Assembly: GCA_947479455.1 (NCBI GenBank)
Contig: CANJZE010000002.1
Span: 34,222-98,221 of the forward strand
From: Bacteroidota bacterium
GTDB lineage: Bacteria > Bacteroidota > Bacteroidia > Chitinophagales > LD1
Length of the DNA stretch: 64,000 bases
Reading direction: 5' to 3'
Position 1 is the stretch's first letter; each line of letters opens with the position of its first letter. Below the pieces are notes generated by a model. It searched no databases, was not told the DNA's origin, and saw nothing but the letters and a program-made list of their open reading frames with translations. This document shows positions 8,556 to 18,914 of the stretch, piece by piece. The position numbers were made by a program, and so were the translations under genes.

Positions 8556-11231
8556 TTACCAAACCACCGCCAACCTCGTAGTGAGAACCACCTCGTTAAA
8601 CGGCAAATCGGTAACGAAATAATTTTGGTAATGATTGTAGCGAAGGTTGGTGGAGATGGTTAAATGTTTCAGGAAGAAATAACTCAGGTCAAGTTGAGTA
8701 CCTACACGGTAATCCTGTCCGAAATTTTTTGCCATGTCCATATTCAATCCCGCATTAAAATTTTTGAAAGGCGAACTCATAATGCCTGCACCAAATTGAA
8801 TTTGCCGTGTAGTTGCAATTATATTTTTCATTTGGTTGAAACCAACATTCATTAAAACAGTTACCGGAAATTTAAAGGTGATGCTTTGTGTTGCCATTAT
8901 GTTGTGCAAAGTGTAATCCGAAAAACTTGTACTGTCGGCATTGCTCATCATCCATTGATAATTGATGGATGTGCGCATATTGGTTTTTGCAATTTTATAA
9001 CTGTAACCCGATGATGCAGCAACCGTATGTGTAAGTTGATTAGCGAAAGTGCCAAACCGCATGTTGCCATTGTAATCAATCTTAAACGTAGGCAACTTGC
9101 GCATATTGAAAGAAATGCCTGCACCATAAAAGTGTGTGGTGGTTGTAAATCGTTTCGATGAAATCAGGTTGTCAATTTCATAACGATACTTGGCAGTTGC
9201 CTTCATTCTGTTCTTCCAGAAACTTTGTTCTACTCTGCCACCATATCTAACAACATCGTTGCGTAAAAACGGAACGCCAAAACTTTGATAGCCCGGGCCA
9301 ATGTATTCGGTAAACACAGAAATCATACTTCCCTTCCAGAAATTAAAATCGCCACGTGCACTGTAAGCGTAATCGTAACTGGTAGAAAGATTTGGTTTTA
9401 AGAACGTAGGAATTTTTTGATACCAACTGTTCTCTACTTTCAAAGTGGAATCGTTTCTGTTGCGGTTGAAAGCAACGCCCGCACCTTCACCCAATAATTT
9501 TATTCTGCCTTTCCAAAAAGTCAACTGCAACTCTGCGCCCAACACATCGTTTTGCTGCGGACGAACAGTTGATGTAACATCAACAGGCAGTGTATTTGCT
9601 TTATCAAACGAATGAATATAGCTGATGAAAAAGTGCGAGCGCTCTACTTTACCAATTCCAATTTTTCCTCCAACCATCCAGCGCTGGTAAGCCGACTTGA
9701 AAATATCGAACAGGTTCTTCGCACCAATGTGCGTATTGCCTCCGGTAACGTTCAAAAAGAAAATGCTCGGGTTAATTTCAATAGCCCCACCCTGCACTTG
9801 TATGCCGTTTAAAACAAGTGGCGAGTAATAAGGATACACAGTACCTATCTGCAACTGCCGCACTCCGAAAAATAATTTGTTGATACCAGTAAACATGCCG
9901 CGCTCCATTAAATTTTCTTTCAGCACGGTGGGGTCATTCAGTCTTCCCAACTCGGCATAGCTGCCTGCATTTGCACTCGACAAATTTTTCTCTAAACCTT
10001 CCAGATAATTTTTCTTTTCAGTTAGCTGCTGAAACTGCTGTGCAGTTTCTTTTAGCTGATTCAACTTGCCCAACATTTCTTCATATTGCTTTTTCTTTTC
10101 TAAAGCTGATTTCAATTTTTCGTTGTAGCCGTTCAACTTTCCTAATACGGAATCTTTCTTCGTTTCTAATCTTTGCAAACGCGCATCTAAACTATCACCC
10201 AAAGTTTTCTTCTGCTTCTCTTCTACCGAATCTTTAGGTACGTATTCCGCCAATTGATTTTTGGCATCTACATACTCTCCTTTCAGTTTATCGTAATCAA
10301 TTTTATCGAGCGCATCAGTGGCTTGTTGTGTAATAGCAGAAACCGATTCGCCAATATTGCTGTATTCACCATTTTTAATTTGTCCTTCAAGCGAAGTAAT
10401 CTCCGAAGTATTTAGCGACATCCCTTTGAGCGACTCATTGATGCTACCCAACTCTGCCACCTGTGCATATTGTTTGCTCATGCCCGCCATATTCACTTTG
10501 GTTTGCTCCATTATTTTGCGCTCCACCATTTGGCGCAGATTGTTTTTGAATCTATCTGCATCAAACTGAAACGAAACAGCAAATTGATTTGGGCGGGCGG
10601 CAGTTCTTTCTGTAGTGTAATACAAATTCATACTCACCGGCACATTGACAATACTCACACCCGGTTGTGCTTGTATGCGCACTAAATGCGGAGGCATTAC
10701 TTGATTTGTACCTTGACGATTGCTAAACACATGCTCTACACTTGCGCTACCATACAACTGAATTTCTTTCGGTAGTTTTAAAAATCTTTTTTCAGCAACA
10801 GTATCTGTATTTGTTTGCGTAAGCGAAATACAATCCTCACCAACTTCTTCGCCATTGTTAGGCGCTTTAGCTACGGTGCAAAATTCGTAACGACCATCGG
10901 GCAATCTTCCATAGAGTTCTAAATGTCGCTTCACTTGCGCATCATAAAATTTGATGGAACTAGTGCGCACCATAGTGGCATCTAAATTCTGAACACCTTC
11001 ACGTAAAACCAGTTTATCACTTTCGGTTTCTATCAACACCTTGCCGTTGTCATCCGAAATTTTCCCGAACAGCTGCACGCGATTGGTTTCATACTTCACT
11101 TGTAGTTTCACGTTCCAGCACATAGAAGCATCTAATTGCTGAACCGCATTGGGCGAGTAAGTGAGTTGCGCAAATAAGGACACCACACAAAATTGAATCG
11201 CAAAAAAGTTGAACAGTTTTTTCATACCCAT
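8556..11231 (-). CDS. Outer-membrane beta-barrel with coiled coil and an N-terminal module shared with the 383-aa neighbour
   Basis: An 891-residue protein in three parts after a signal peptide. Residues about 25-130 form a module that aligns with the N-terminus of the protein at 25525-26676 (shared W-x-V, GKV, and LPDGRYEFC versus LPAGDYEIC followed by a second Cys). Residues about 245-415 are rich in Lys, Glu, Gln and Leu with heptad character, indicating a coiled coil. Residues about 440-891 are alternating aromatic/polar strands with short turns, ending in Trp, as in outer-membrane barrels. It starts 2 nt after the stop of the RHS-core gene, so it is translated with it. I infer that it anchors or exports the RHS proteins at the outer membrane. 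No named family was recognised. Confidence 0.72.
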   Translation of the reverse strand: MGMKKLFNFFAIQFCVVSLFAQLTYSPNAVQQLDASMCWNVKLQVKYETNRVQLFGKISDDNGKVLIETESDKLVLREGVQNLDATMVRTSSIKFYDAQVKRHLELYGRLPDGRYEFCTVAKAPNNGEEVGEDCISLTQTNTDTVAEKRFLKLPKEIQLYGSASVEHVFSNRQGTNQVMPPHLVRIQAQPGVSIVNVPVSMNLYYTTERTAARPNQFAVSFQFDADRFKNNLRQMVERKIMEQTKVNMAGMSKQYAQVAELGSINESLKGMSLNTSEITSLEGQIKNGEYSNIGESVSAITQQATDALDKIDYDKLKGEYVDAKNQLAEYVPKDSVEEKQKKTLGDSLDARLQRLETKKDSVLGKLNGYNEKLKSALEKKKQYEEMLGKLNQLKETAQQFQQLTEKKNYLEGLEKNLSSANAGSYAELGRLNDPTVLKENLMERGMFTGINKLFFGVRQLQIGTVYPYYSPLVLNGIQVQGGAIEINPSIFFLNVTGGNTHIGAKNLFDIFKSAYQRWMVGGKIGIGKVERSHFFISYIHSFDKANTLPVDVTSTVRPQQNDVLGAELQLTFWKGRIKLLGEGAGVAFNRNRNDSTLKVENSWYQKIPTFLKPNLSTSYDYAYSARGDFNFWKGSMISVFTEYIGPGYQSFGVPFLRNDVVRYGGRVEQSFWKNRMKATAKYRYEIDNLISSKRFTTTTHFYGAGISFNMRKLPTFKIDYNGNMRFGTFANQLTHTVAASSGYSYKIAKTNMRTSINYQWMMSNADSTSFSDYTLHNIMATQSITFKFPVTVLMNVGFNQMKNIIATTRQIQFGAGIMSSPFKNFNAGLNMDMAKNFGQDYRVGTQLDLSYFFLKHLTISTNLRYNHYQNYFVTDLPFNEVVLTTRLAVVW

Positions 11232-11233
11232 GT

Positions 11234-14200
11234 TTAATGTCTTCCTCTTCTTCCGGTAGAACCGCCTCCAGTGGTCATTCTACTTGGTGCCACATCTTCG
11301 TCAATATGCTCGCGTCTTATCCGGTCAATTTCGCTCACCATGTGAATTAGAAAATCTGCTTGTTGCACACTTAATCCTGCTTTAAAAAAGGCATCGTAAG
11401 TATCGCCTGCGTGGGACATACTCATCGAGCCCCATCCGCCAACTTCGGCTACTACCATTACCGCACCTGCCGAATAAAAATAGCCTGCCGCCATTAATGC
11501 TCCGGCACCAACATCTAACCCTAACCCAATGGAACGATCAACGGCAGTTCCATAAGCACCACCCTCCCATGCTACATAAATTTGATAAACGTCCCAAGCT
11601 GTTGAAAGGAAAGAATGCACTGCCAGCGCGGCACCCACACCACGCATAATGCGCCCTCGTGTGGAGGCACGGAATGCGGCTCGCTCTGCACGCGCAGCTT
11701 GTTGCCCTGCACGCAATCTGGCTGCGGCATATCGCTCATAGCGTGCGCGTGCCGCGGTGCCTGCTCTTCCTCTTCGAGGCATATATGCTGCTCGCCTTGC
11801 GGCATCCCGAAGACCGGTAGCACGCAAAGCCAATTGCAAACCGAAATAAGAATCTAACGCTTCATGCACAAATTCAACAGTGGAAGTAGCGTTACTTTGC
11901 AAGTATTCACTCACTTCGCCTACACTCGTAAATGTGCGCACCTGTTCTTCGCTCGACTCAATAGCACCTGCAGGCATTTCCAAAATTTGTAGTGTGCCAT
12001 CTTCCATCAGTTCGCGGGCAATGTGTGTCAACATTTCATCCATGCTCATGCCTTCCATCAAGCGCATATCACGCGTGGCAATTTCCATCAAGCGATTGCT
12101 AAATTGTTGTGCGGTTAAAGGGTCTGCACCATTCGCATCGCCTACCGAAATTGGATTATTCATAAACGCCACGTAAGGTGACATATCGGGGTATTTGTTT
12201 TCCATTGGGTCTACACTCATCCATCTACACACACGCGGGTCATATTGGCGAAACTCGGTTGTGTATGAATTACCATCACCAGCCACTGCTGAATCGCATT
12301 CCATTCCTTGAAAACCGTAACGATAAGTTCTAGTGCCAAAACTTCTATTCGGCATCACCATGCCAAATGGATAATAATCTGTAGCTGAAATAATATCGGC
12401 ACTACTCACGCTTGAAGTGCGCACTCGCTTATCGCTTACTACTGCTTGCACATCGCCAGAGTGATTAACAATTTCATACCGTTTCAGACCGCGTAAAAAA
12501 GAATCGCGCACCGCTGTTTCGGTTTGAACTATTTCATTCAAATTGTACGAACCAATTCGTGCTGAACCGTAAATGTTGATGTTCTCACAACGCAATTCAC
12601 TGCCGTTAACTTTATAGGAAGCCAGTGTATTCCCTTGCGCATCGTTCACATAAAATTCCACGCCAGAAGAATTTTTCCGCCATGCTCTGTTGCCAAAAGC
12701 ATCGTAACCATATTGAATAGTTTCGCCTGCAATTTTTTGTACTTGCTTCAATTTGTTTTTGTTGTTCCATTGTAACAAATCAAGCTGTCCGTTCAAATCA
12801 CGTGTTAATCTTCCGCAGTTATCGTAGCGGTAATTTCCATCAGCTTGGTCGTGTAAATCATTGCCTACTACTCCACCAACGGCATCATCAATGTAGCTTA
12901 AGCGGTTGTTGGTAGGATAGTTGTAAGTCAAATTATCCATGTCTGCCCCTTTTCCTCTTCGCAGTAACGTGGCAATATTTCCATTGGCATCGTAGCTCAA
13001 ATTCATTTTGTAATCGTCTGAAAAAGTTCCGCCAATACTGTTGGATGTGTTCGAGGCAAAAATCATTTTCATTTCGTTCAACCGTCCGGCTTGGTCGTAT
13101 TTAAAACCACGAGCCGCCATTTTTTCATTGCTCAAAATACCACCAACATTCAACGTTGAAATCGTGTTTTGAATAAACCCATTATAAAGCGGTTTCGAAA
13201 ATCCTGTAGCTAAATCACCTGATGTTGTTGTGCTGAATTCTGCGGCTGTGGAAGAAATTGATTTATAATCTTCGTTGAAATAATTTAAGCTCTCACCAAA
13301 CACATCAGCCATAAAATGTCCGTGCGCGGCACCGCTTCCTCCATCATTACCTATATCATTCAACACATTTGCGTTGCCGCTGTTAATGCCCTTCATCATG
13401 CCGTTAATAGTATAAGCGTAATCAATGCCCTGAATTTTTTCGGCACCCAATTCTACACGCGCTAACAAACCATGCGGGTAATAAAAATATTGCGCATCGA
13501 GTTCGCGAAGTGTTTCCATTTCGTTAGGGTTAGTACCCGTTTGCACTTTTAATAATTTGCCATCATCATCATATTGATACCAATGAATAAACTGGTCGCT
13601 TTGATTTTTTTGATACCAAACCCTTTTCACTTTTCCCGAAACCAAATTATAGTCATAGCTTATTTTTTTGATGTTGCTTCCGATAGTGGAAAAGGCGGAA
13701 GGGGCTAACGATTTTACTTGTCTAAGATCTTGCACCATGTTGCGCGTGTTGCCCGCTACATCGTAATCAAAATAAATAGCGTGAGCCATAGTACCGTTTA
13801 CCTCTTCGCTGGTAATAGAGGCTACACGATTGCGTAAGTTCTTTTTAGTCGAAGAGAAATAACTAGTCGCCACTGTGGGCAAAACATCGTAAACAGTTCT
13901 GGTTATTTCAGCTTTTGCTGAACCAGTTAAATGTTCTGTTTCATTTTTAAAATCTTGATACAATTGAAACGAAGGAAGTGTTCCCGAAAAATTTCTTCTG
14001 CCCGATTCATACACACGGTCGTTAGCGTCATACAAATTAAAAGTGCAGGCGTTAGCAGAAACTTGCACGGCATCTTGACTCATTATTGTTCTTCCGTTTT
14101 GGTCGTAACAAAAACGGGTAATACCTTCATCGGGCGAATTTTTTTGCACCAATTGATTGAACGAATTGTAACGATAGGTAGTAGCCATTGTGTGCGAAGG

Positions 14201-17200
14201 CAGAGTTGGTGTGCCACCACTTCGTCTATAATTTCTCACTGAATTTAACTGCGCATCAGTCAACAATTGCACACCCTTTGGCGAAATTGTTTTTATCAAA
14301 TTTCCAGCGCGGTCGAAATACGAAAGAGTGATTTGGTAAATAGCATCAGTGTAATTGGCACTGAAGTTTTCAGCCGCGCGCAAACAATGTTGCACTAAAG
14401 TTTGCTCAAAAGAATCAGCCGCCATTTCAGCTCTATTGATTTCATCGCGCAAGCGATTGGTTTCTGCCACATCATGCGCATCTTGCCCGCAGGTTCTTTC
14501 AAAATTCATTTTAGGCACTATAGGCAAGCAACATACTCCGGTATGCGAAGATTGATTTCCCGATTGGCAGCATTTATAAAGTGTGTAGCATGAAGTTCCT
14601 TGAATTTTAAAAATAGCTCCGTTCGATTTTCGTGCGGTCAAAATAAAATCGCTCACGTTGCAAGTAGTAGTAGTGGTAACACGGCTGATATCAATAATTT
14701 CTGCCACATCGTTAAACGAAAAACCGGCAGTAAGGACACGCAACACAAATGGACAATTCACCGTACGCGAATCAGTTCCGGAAAAAGTTCCTGAAGCGGG
14801 AAGCCCTAAAACACGCACAGCTAAATCAGCGGTGAGCACTCTATCACTTTCGCTGAGAGAAATAAATTTCCATGTCCATCTATCTGCACGTGCTGTTTGT
14901 TCACGCAATGCTTCACCAATAGGTGAGTGATAAGTGCGCGCATCGCGCAACAATAGATTTGTGTTGCGAAAACGATTTGCTTGAAATATATATTTCATCA
15001 GCACCGCCATTTCATCAGCGGAAGCTTGCTTGACACAAACGCGAGTTGTAGTTGTCATCATAAAATCCATGCAAGAACTATTTCCTGTAATTTGAAAGAC
15101 AGAATCTTCTTTTGTTCTACCACGCAACGTAAAACTGTGCGCATCAATTACCGAGAAGCAATCGAGTTGTATAATACTGTCCCAATCGTAAGCGGCAGAC
15201 TTATTTAAGTTGATTACACATTGCTCCCCTCGTGTTGTTGAAACTTTATACTGCAATGAATTGGCAGTCACAGCAGAGTTCCAACGATAAGCTAATGCCA
15301 TTGAATCACTGAATAGTCTGGTCATTGGTTTTGAAAAGGCAAGTGGTGTAACTGAAGGTAAATTCAACGACTGTTTTAGTTTTTTCTCCAGTACCAGCGC
15401 ATTTAAAAACGAAGTCAAATCATAGCCAGCAATTGAACCTCCGCATTGGGTTCTCATTTGCGCGGCTGCGGCATTTCTCCATTCGCTTATCGAGGCTTCG
15501 GTAATGGAATCTATTTCTACCGGTAAATGCTCTAAGCCATCTTCTACATCATTAAAGCGTTTTGTTTTGTCTGCATACAGAACATTCGGAACAGCATCTC
15601 TGCTATCATTTCCAATTTGATTGTTTAGAAAAAAACCTCTGGCAGTTATCCAATTTCTTCGCGCGATATCATGTGCTTTATGTTTTTTCAACAAATAGAA
15701 GTCACGATAGAATGTCCATTCCTTATCCGCTACTGTATAGCGTGTATACAATGCTTTTCCATGCACACTATCATACACTTGTGTTGCTGAAAGATTGACG
15801 TTATTGCAATTCACGGCTAGATAAACGGCTTCTTCCATTTTCAAAAAACCAAAACCTGTAAGCGGTAGAAAATTATCGAGCGAATTAGTAAGTGTTGAAA
15901 CTGCTGAAGGCTCCGCTCTAAAAAACGGGTCGTTTGTTTCGCGATTCGTTAAGTGCTCAGAAGTAGCCTGAAGGTATGTATTCGTTTGTTGCGCCAGCGA
16001 ATCATAACTGTAACTATCCTGATGATTTATACACCAATTGTAGTAAGGGTATTCGGGGTGATAAGCCACCAACGCTTCTGCCCATTGCGGTTGCCAGTAT
16101 CGAATAAAATCTTCCACTCGATTTAGAAATCTCGGCTTCACAAAACGTTTTCCATCACGGGTTAAGATTTCTACATCGCGAAAATCCGGTGTGCCGTCAT
16201 TGGCAATTTCAATGTAAGCCACACTGCCATCTTTGTTTTGATAGTCGAAAACAGGATTGCGCCAGTTGCCGTTTACTATTGGTAAACTGTTGCTATCATT
16301 CAGAACAGAAACAGAAAACGCTCTGGGATTTACGATGTCGCGTGCCGTGGCCGTGTGGCGTAAAGTAGTATCCATGTATTCTCCATATTGCCCGCTTGGG
16401 CTTACATCACTCAATAGCACTTCAAGCGCAGTAGCACATGGCGAAGGTGGACCTGTGTTGCAATAGCGCGTGCAATTACCATCGTTAGCCGCTCTTCTGT
16501 TCACCGCTAAATGCATATTCAAAATAGAACCATCGGCTTGGCGCACGGCATAATTTCTACTCGTATCGATTGTGCTTAGCGGGCAAGTATTACATGGAGA
16601 ATTACACGGGTCGCTTGCTCCGCCTAAACCCGCACTGGGCAAGTAAGGAGTAAGCGGCAACACACATGGATGTTGCACTTTATAATCGTTTACATATTGC
16701 TGAATAGCATTTCTATTCACCGTCAATCGCTTGCCAACAAAATAATTTCCTGCATTCAACGTAACGGTTTGATTCAAATTTACGGAGGCAGCCGCGCAAG
16801 TATTTAAGGGCGTAAGTGAGCCTATAGTTTGTGTTTTGCCCCAGACAGAATCGCCACATTCATTGCGAACAATAATTTCTAAATCGTAAATACAATCGTA
16901 ACAGAACGAACCACCACCACAATAATTTCCGCTGAAAGAAGGGGCGGTTAGTGTGTAAGAAAATTGCACCGTGGAAGTTTTTGAAAGCAGCAAACTATTT
17001 TGACTAACGAGTGATTGTGTTGCTTCATACACACGATTATCCTGCTCAATTAAATTCAATTGAATGTTTATCGCTTCACCATGCGACACAGCGGCATAAG
17101 CCAAAGGTGGATCGCCTGCTAAAGCTGTTGCTACCACATTGCCACGAATATCTTTATAGCTTAAATGAGCTTGCCCGTTTTCATCGAGCAACATTTCTTT

Positions 17201-18913
17201 TTTGTATCGCGAAGCAGAACCAGCATCGTTGCCAAACATTTTGTCTAATTCATTTTGCGATGGCACACCGTAAAACATTTTCTGTTCATGTCCACCGCCT
17301 AATTTTAAAGTAGCTCCCGCTTTGCCAATTGTTTGCGGGCGATTAGTCAAATCAGGTAGGTAAGAAATTTGCGTAAAAGGATAACCTTCTGCATCGGGAA
17401 TAAACTGATTAGCGCCAGTTTTGTCAGCATTGTTTGGGGAATAATAATTGCCTGCGCCCGATATTGTATTGAATGGTTCGGGCGAAGTGTTGCATCGGCT
17501 TCTATCGGTATCAAAATCAATTTTGCTGTAAGGTTGTCCATCACTGTTTTGGTTTAAACTTTTTTGGTAACCAATTTTGGGATGCGAACTTTTGTAGTTG
17601 AAAATCCCTAGAAGCGATTGAATATTTAATAAGTCGCCATATATCAACCACGGCATAGATGGCCATATGTTTAAGCCATGGTAAGTCTCGCCCAAAACTC
17701 CACTTCCTAATCCGCCACCTACACTGCCCGTACCTGTACTTGATGAAGCACTTGAAGAAGAAGTTGTTGTTGTCTCAGGTTTTATAGCCGCAGGTAAAGT
17801 TTGTATGGCAGGTCGCCCTTGATAATCGTAAATAGTTTCACTCACGATTAAATTCAAATCAGTTTGCGAAGCACCCACCACTTGTCGCGCGCGCAATGAG
17901 CCATCAAAATAACTCACCGCTTCTTTATGCAAATCATCACCGGCAAAACTGCCCACATACTGCCAATTCATTTTATCGCGCTCATGAATTAATGTTGCCG
18001 AAATTTGGTAAACGTGTTTTACATCGGTAGGAATACTGGTTCCACTGTTCGCTTCGAACACATCCCAATTACCATATTCCAATTCATCAAAATTGGTTCC
18101 CTTTAAACCAACCGCACGAACGCGCGTTAGTACATAGCCTTGCTCAAACACCAACGGAATTTCCAATTCAGTTTGTTGCGTACTCACCCGTGTACTGTTG
18201 TGCCGAAAGTTGTAGGCAATTTCTGTTGCAGGTTTTTCACCGCCTAAAATTCCGTTGTAATTATCTACATACATCCACTCCACATCATAGCGTTCTGCCC
18301 ACGGCAAACCTTCCCAACGCAATTTCAAAAAGCCATTGTTGCTCGATGCTTTGAAATCAAGCACACTTGGCTTTTCCGCAATGTTTGGGGTAAATATTTT
18401 CTCCCCGCCATACTGTAAATAAAGGGCAAACGAACTATCGCTAATCGCCATGGCCGGGTCAACTAAAATTTTAAGCGTAGTAACTTTCGCCCAAATGGCA
18501 TTGGGAATGGTGAAATAATCTTTTGCCTTGTAAGGTGCGCCAGCGTTAGGATTGTAATTGATAGAAAGAATAGCACTATCGTTGCGCAGAGTTGCACTGG
18601 TAAACGTTTTATACTCAAAACGACATTTTACTTTCACTTGAAATGCTGTTCTGCCCGGTGCCGCCAAAGCAGGATTCACAAAAAGCGTAGCGGTAATTCC
18701 TGCTTGTTTATGCTTGAAGGTAGAACTCGTAGAACGCACCACACCCAATGCATTGCAATACTGCGCATCATAAATAGTATCCAGCAAAAACTTGGTGTCG
18801 GTCAACACTTTTATGCTGTCGGCTGTGCGCACCACTGGTTGCGGATTATCGGTTTTTGCCAATAAAAATTGAGCGAAGAAAACCAGTGCTATGGGTAGTA
18901 TGAACTTTTTCAT
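11234..18913 (-). CDS. Giant RHS/YD-repeat core protein with distinct C-terminal tip
   Basis: A 2559-residue exported protein. It has a signal peptide (MKKFILPIALVFFAQFLLA), a fibronectin-like region (about 180-290), a YFDGSLRARQV segment (about 334) like those opening Bacteroidota RHS proteins, and a long Cys-rich middle. YD repeats start near residue 1500 (YFDRAGNLI, YRYNSFNQLV, CYDQNGRTIM) and lead to an RHS-associated core ending near 2261 (FRQYDPRVCRWMSVDPMENK then SPYVAFMNNP). The usual DPxG cleavage box after the core is altered to DANGAD. The last 298 residues are unrelated to RHS: acidic, then Arg/Ala-rich, then two or three Gly-rich hydrophobic segments, then a charged tail ending GRRGRH. 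The stop-to-start gap to the 2199-aa gene upstream is 1 nt. Function unknown; analogous to TcC/RHS toxins. Confidence 0.82.
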   Translation of the reverse strand: MKKFILPIALVFFAQFLLAKTDNPQPVVRTADSIKVLTDTKFLLDTIYDAQYCNALGVVRSTSSTFKHKQAGITATLFVNPALAAPGRTAFQVKVKCRFEYKTFTSATLRNDSAILSINYNPNAGAPYKAKDYFTIPNAIWAKVTTLKILVDPAMAISDSSFALYLQYGGEKIFTPNIAEKPSVLDFKASSNNGFLKLRWEGLPWAERYDVEWMYVDNYNGILGGEKPATEIAYNFRHNSTRVSTQQTELEIPLVFEQGYVLTRVRAVGLKGTNFDELEYGNWDVFEANSGTSIPTDVKHVYQISATLIHERDKMNWQYVGSFAGDDLHKEAVSYFDGSLRARQVVGASQTDLNLIVSETIYDYQGRPAIQTLPAAIKPETTTTSSSSASSSTGTGSVGGGLGSGVLGETYHGLNIWPSMPWLIYGDLLNIQSLLGIFNYKSSHPKIGYQKSLNQNSDGQPYSKIDFDTDRSRCNTSPEPFNTISGAGNYYSPNNADKTGANQFIPDAEGYPFTQISYLPDLTNRPQTIGKAGATLKLGGGHEQKMFYGVPSQNELDKMFGNDAGSASRYKKEMLLDENGQAHLSYKDIRGNVVATALAGDPPLAYAAVSHGEAINIQLNLIEQDNRVYEATQSLVSQNSLLLSKTSTVQFSYTLTAPSFSGNYCGGGSFCYDCIYDLEIIVRNECGDSVWGKTQTIGSLTPLNTCAAASVNLNQTVTLNAGNYFVGKRLTVNRNAIQQYVNDYKVQHPCVLPLTPYLPSAGLGGASDPCNSPCNTCPLSTIDTSRNYAVRQADGSILNMHLAVNRRAANDGNCTRYCNTGPPSPCATALEVLLSDVSPSGQYGEYMDTTLRHTATARDIVNPRAFSVSVLNDSNSLPIVNGNWRNPVFDYQNKDGSVAYIEIANDGTPDFRDVEILTRDGKRFVKPRFLNRVEDFIRYWQPQWAEALVAYHPEYPYYNWCINHQDSYSYDSLAQQTNTYLQATSEHLTNRETNDPFFRAEPSAVSTLTNSLDNFLPLTGFGFLKMEEAVYLAVNCNNVNLSATQVYDSVHGKALYTRYTVADKEWTFYRDFYLLKKHKAHDIARRNWITARGFFLNNQIGNDSRDAVPNVLYADKTKRFNDVEDGLEHLPVEIDSITEASISEWRNAAAAQMRTQCGGSIAGYDLTSFLNALVLEKKLKQSLNLPSVTPLAFSKPMTRLFSDSMALAYRWNSAVTANSLQYKVSTTRGEQCVINLNKSAAYDWDSIIQLDCFSVIDAHSFTLRGRTKEDSVFQITGNSSCMDFMMTTTTRVCVKQASADEMAVLMKYIFQANRFRNTNLLLRDARTYHSPIGEALREQTARADRWTWKFISLSESDRVLTADLAVRVLGLPASGTFSGTDSRTVNCPFVLRVLTAGFSFNDVAEIIDISRVTTTTTCNVSDFILTARKSNGAIFKIQGTSCYTLYKCCQSGNQSSHTGVCCLPIVPKMNFERTCGQDAHDVAETNRLRDEINRAEMAADSFEQTLVQHCLRAAENFSANYTDAIYQITLSYFDRAGNLIKTISPKGVQLLTDAQLNSVRNYRRSGGTPTLPSHTMATTYRYNSFNQLVQKNSPDEGITRFCYDQNGRTIMSQDAVQVSANACTFNLYDANDRVYESGRRNFSGTLPSFQLYQDFKNETEHLTGSAKAEITRTVYDVLPTVATSYFSSTKKNLRNRVASITSEEVNGTMAHAIYFDYDVAGNTRNMVQDLRQVKSLAPSAFSTIGSNIKKISYDYNLVSGKVKRVWYQKNQSDQFIHWYQYDDDGKLLKVQTGTNPNEMETLRELDAQYFYYPHGLLARVELGAEKIQGIDYAYTINGMMKGINSGNANVLNDIGNDGGSGAAHGHFMADVFGESLNYFNEDYKSISSTAAEFSTTTSGDLATGFSKPLYNGFIQNTISTLNVGGILSNEKMAARGFKYDQAGRLNEMKMIFASNTSNSIGGTFSDDYKMNLSYDANGNIATLLRRGKGADMDNLTYNYPTNNRLSYIDDAVGGVVGNDLHDQADGNYRYDNCGRLTRDLNGQLDLLQWNNKNKLKQVQKIAGETIQYGYDAFGNRAWRKNSSGVEFYVNDAQGNTLASYKVNGSELRCENINIYGSARIGSYNLNEIVQTETAVRDSFLRGLKRYEIVNHSGDVQAVVSDKRVRTSSVSSADIISATDYYPFGMVMPNRSFGTRTYRYGFQGMECDSAVAGDGNSYTTEFRQYDPRVCRWMSVDPMENKYPDMSPYVAFMNNPISVGDANGADPLTAQQFSNRLMEIATRDMRLMEGMSMDEMLTHIARELMEDGTLQILEMPAGAIESSEEQVRTFTSVGEVSEYLQSNATSTVEFVHEALDSYFGLQLALRATGLRDAARRAAYMPRRGRAGTAARARYERYAAARLRAGQQAARAERAAFRASTRGRIMRGVGAALAVHSFLSTAWDVYQIYVAWEGGAYGTAVDRSIGLGLDVGAGALMAAGYFYSAGAVMVVAEVGGWGSMSMSHAGDTYDAFFKAGLSVQQADFLIHMVSEIDRIRREHIDEDVAPSRMTTGGGSTGRRGRH

Positions 18914-18914
18914 A

